NCBI GenBank assembly: GCA_903877645.1
Contig: CAIRES010000073.1
Span: 154,351-218,350 of the forward strand
DNA: 64,000 nucleotides
Direction of reading: 5' to 3'
Source of the DNA: an uncultured Bacteroidota bacterium
GTDB lineage: Bacteria; Bacteroidota; Bacteroidia; Chitinophagales; Chitinophagaceae
This document shows positions 62,426-64,000 of the stretch, in pieces. The first letter of the stretch is position 1, and each line of letters opens with the position of its first letter. The position numbers and the translations under genes are program-made. The notes beneath the pieces were generated by a model. That model saw only the letters and a list, made by a program, of their open reading frames with translations, did not search any database and was not told the DNA's origin.

Positions 62426-63496
62426 ATGAGTGTAACTTTAAGAAAGAAAGTAAACAGCGATAAGAGCACCTCACTTTATTTGGATGTTTACCATAATGGA
62501 AAGAGGCATAAGGAGTTTCTAAAGAATTGTAAGCTCTATAAGGCTACAAATATTGAGGAGAGAAAGATAAACAAGCAAACACTTGAAATGGCTGAGAGCA
62601 TAGCCCTAAGACGTGCTCAGGAGCTTGCAAGTGAGGGTTATGATGTTGTAGCCTCATATAAAAATGATGTTGATTTTATCCTGTACTTTGAGAATTATCT
62701 CACCAAGTACACAACTAAGGATAAAAGGAATATGAAGGGAGCTTGCAATAAGTTTAAAGAATTTATGACCAAGCAAGGAATAAAAAATCTAACCATGAAA
62801 CAGCTAACAGAAAATGTTGTTTTCAATTATGCTGAATATCTGAAAAGTGTATGCCAAGGTGAGGGGGCTTGCAGTTATTTTGCCCGGTTTAAAAAAATGC
62901 TGAAACATGCTATTAGAGAAAAGGTCTTATCTAATAACCCGGCAGCGGATGTAAGTATTAAGAAGGAAGAGAGCATAATAAAAGATGTGCTAACATTTGA
63001 TGAAATTGGGATACTTGCAGCAACCTCTATAAGCAATCAGCAAGTAAGAAATGCCTTTTTATTTTGCTGTTTTACGGGGCTTAGCTGGATTGATGTAAAC
63101 GAATTGAAATGGAAACACTTAGATATGAGAAATCTGAAGCTTAGCAAGGTAAGAGCTAAGAGCGGACAATTAGCAGTAGTAAACCTGCACAAGACAGCCC
63201 TTACTTTATTACCTGAGCCGGGAAAGCAAGAAGAACTTATATTCTCCTTGCCAAGCCATACGGGAGCGCTAAAAACGCTTAGAAACTGGCTTAAAAAGGC
63301 TGAGATTGAAAAACATATAACATGGCATTGTGCCCGGCATTCATTTGCAACCAATCTTATCTACTATGACCAAGATGTAACGATTGTGAGCAAGCTATTA
63401 GGACATAGCTCACTAAAGCACACAATGAGATATACACATATAGCTGAGGAGCTTAAAAGAAATGCAATTAATAGTTTACCCGAAATAACTGTATAA
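62426..63496 (+). CDS. Tyrosine recombinase/integrase of Bacteroidota type
   Basis: 356 residues. An N-terminal Arm-DNA-binding domain (LRKKVNSDKSTSLYLDVYHNGKR), a SAM-like core-binding domain (about 80-180) and the catalytic domain. His301 and Arg304 lie in HCARH, His327 in LLGHSS, Tyr336 in MRYTHI and Lys245 in RAKSGQ. The first Arg of the R-K-H-R-H-Y set is replaced by Ser220 in CFTGLSW, as reported for the CTnDOT integrase. It ends one base before the next gene. Integration site is inferred to be the tRNA-Leu. Confidence 0.93.
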   Translation: MSVTLRKKVNSDKSTSLYLDVYHNGKRHKEFLKNCKLYKATNIEERKINKQTLEMAESIALRRAQELASEGYDVVASYKNDVDFILYFENYLTKYTTKDKRNMKGACNKFKEFMTKQGIKNLTMKQLTENVVFNYAEYLKSVCQGEGACSYFARFKKMLKHAIREKVLSNNPAADVSIKKEESIIKDVLTFDEIGILAATSISNQQVRNAFLFCCFTGLSWIDVNELKWKHLDMRNLKLSKVRAKSGQLAVVNLHKTALTLLPEPGKQEELIFSLPSHTGALKTLRNWLKKAEIEKHITWHCARHSFATNLIYYDQDVTIVSKLLGHSSLKHTMRYTHIAEELKRNAINSLPEITV

Positions 63497-63497
63497 T

Positions 63498-64000
63498 ATG
63501 GAGTTAATTGATGAAATAAAAATAGAGCTTAGGGTAATTAATGCCTACAATGGGAATATCAACCTTGTTGAAAAAGCATATGATTTTATCGGAAATAAGT
63601 TAACGGAAGAGTATAGCAAAGCGAACGAGGCACTAAAGCCGTATTTCTACGATTATCACAGTTGGAAACTTATAACTGAGTTTGTTTTTAAACCATGCAA
63701 AGACATTTGTTATTTTATTGACAATCCATTCAAAGTAATGCGGTATGTAAAATTTTATTTGACACAATATAGTATACCTTCTCGGAATTTTATTAGGGAA
63801 ATGATGATAGTTGTTTTAGAGGATAGCTATAGGATTAAACCAATTATTGATGTTGAAATCAACGTAGAAAACAAGCTCAAAAATGTTATCTCTGAAATCA
63901 AAAGTATTGATACCACTAAGCCCTTTGAATTGAGGGAAATAGTTGGCTTTACTGATTTGGAATATCTAAATGATGGAAAGAATTTTTATGATGATGCAAA
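63498..64000 (+). CDS. Unknown protein of the integrative element, 3' partial
   Basis: About 167 residues to the window end, ATG at 63498 one base after the integrase stop. Helical and charged, with segments RVINAYNGNINLVEKAYDFI, LIKPYFYDYHSW-type aromatic stretch and VIDVEINVENKLKNVIS. No family recognised. Position suggests a cargo or regulatory gene of the element. Confidence 0.7.
   Translation, partial: MELIDEIKIELRVINAYNGNINLVEKAYDFIGNKLTEEYSKANEALKPYFYDYHSWKLITEFVFKPCKDICYFIDNPFKVMRYVKFYLTQYSIPSRNFIREMMIVVLEDSYRIKPIIDVEINVENKLKNVISEIKSIDTTKPFELREIVGFTDLEYLNDGKNFYDDA

Larger units (their letters stand above)
62149..64000 (+). mobile_element. Left end of a tRNA-Leu-associated integrative element
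   Basis: tRNA-Leu(CAG) is followed at once by a tyrosine integrase and then an unknown gene, both AT-rich compared with the core genes upstream. This is the classic layout of a genomic island or ICE inserted at the tRNA 3' end. The right end and the matching repeat of the tRNA 3' end lie outside the window. Confidence 0.75.

Overview
The window comes from a Bacteroidota chromosome, most likely a Chitinophagaceae-type organism. The evidence is type IX secretion cargo with both C-terminal signal types (a gliding-motility CHU_C domain at 5.5 kb; type A signals at 28.4, 46.4 and 56.0 kb), many SPII lipoproteins of the 'SCKK' type, TAnnTTTG promoter elements close to start codons, MiaE, S9 dipeptidyl peptidase and DUF4129/DUF4350/MoxR/DUF58 genes, and a Bacteroidota-type tyrosine integrase. 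Most of it is ordinary core genome; the last 1.9 kb is the AT-rich left end of an integrative element.

Layout. 0-5.8 kb: 3' end of a giant Ig-like repeat surface protein. 5.8-9.3 kb (minus): pgk, gapA, mltG. 9.4-12.7 kb: small secreted protein, cytochrome b plus molybdopterin oxidoreductase pair, hicB with a broken hicA, cvfB. 12.7-13.6 kb: gene-free stretch with several palindromic repeats. 13.6-19.8 kb (minus): thioredoxin-like protein, cytochrome c/copper monooxygenase-like lipoprotein, YihY membrane protein, a REP-like palindrome pair, ABC exporter, prfB. 19.9-20.4 kb: a relBE-type module with frameshifted toxin. 20.5-25.9 kb: SpoIIM-DUF4129-DUF4350-MoxR-DUF58 operon. 26-34 kb: lipoproteins, T9SS cargo, two GT-C type glycosyltransferases, PagL-like enzyme. 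34-38 kb: miaE and a three-domain glycosidase/deacetylase/glycosyltransferase. 38-41.5 kb: clpS, small lipoproteins, YgiC-like ligase, OsmC, third toxin-antitoxin pair (toxin frameshifted). 41.7-48.7 kb: DPP-IV-like peptidase, GT4 and O-antigen-ligase-like pair, subtilisin-like T9SS protease, lipoprotein. 48.8-50 kb: mnmA interrupted by an amber codon. 50.1-54.9 kb: aroB-aroA-RAYT-(palindrome array)-aroC. 55-62 kb: T9SS cargo, cation/proton antiporter, esterase, beta-propeller-like protein, SRPBCC protein, MerR regulator, ClpP. 62.1-64 kb: tRNA-Leu(CAG), tyrosine integrase, unknown partial gene.

Main points of interest: (1) a REP-associated tyrosine transposase (RAYT) sits inside the shikimate gene string aroB-aroA-aroC, followed by a tandem array of composite palindromes, with one isolated copy of the same composite 37 kb away in the opposite orientation; (2) all three toxin genes of toxin-antitoxin modules carry small frameshifts while their antitoxins are open; (3) mnmA has a single CAG-to-TAG-type nonsense codon between its two catalytic cysteines; (4) a single protein combines GH18-like, polysaccharide deacetylase and processive GT2 domains; (5) the integrase next to tRNA-Leu carries Ser in place of the first catalytic Arg.
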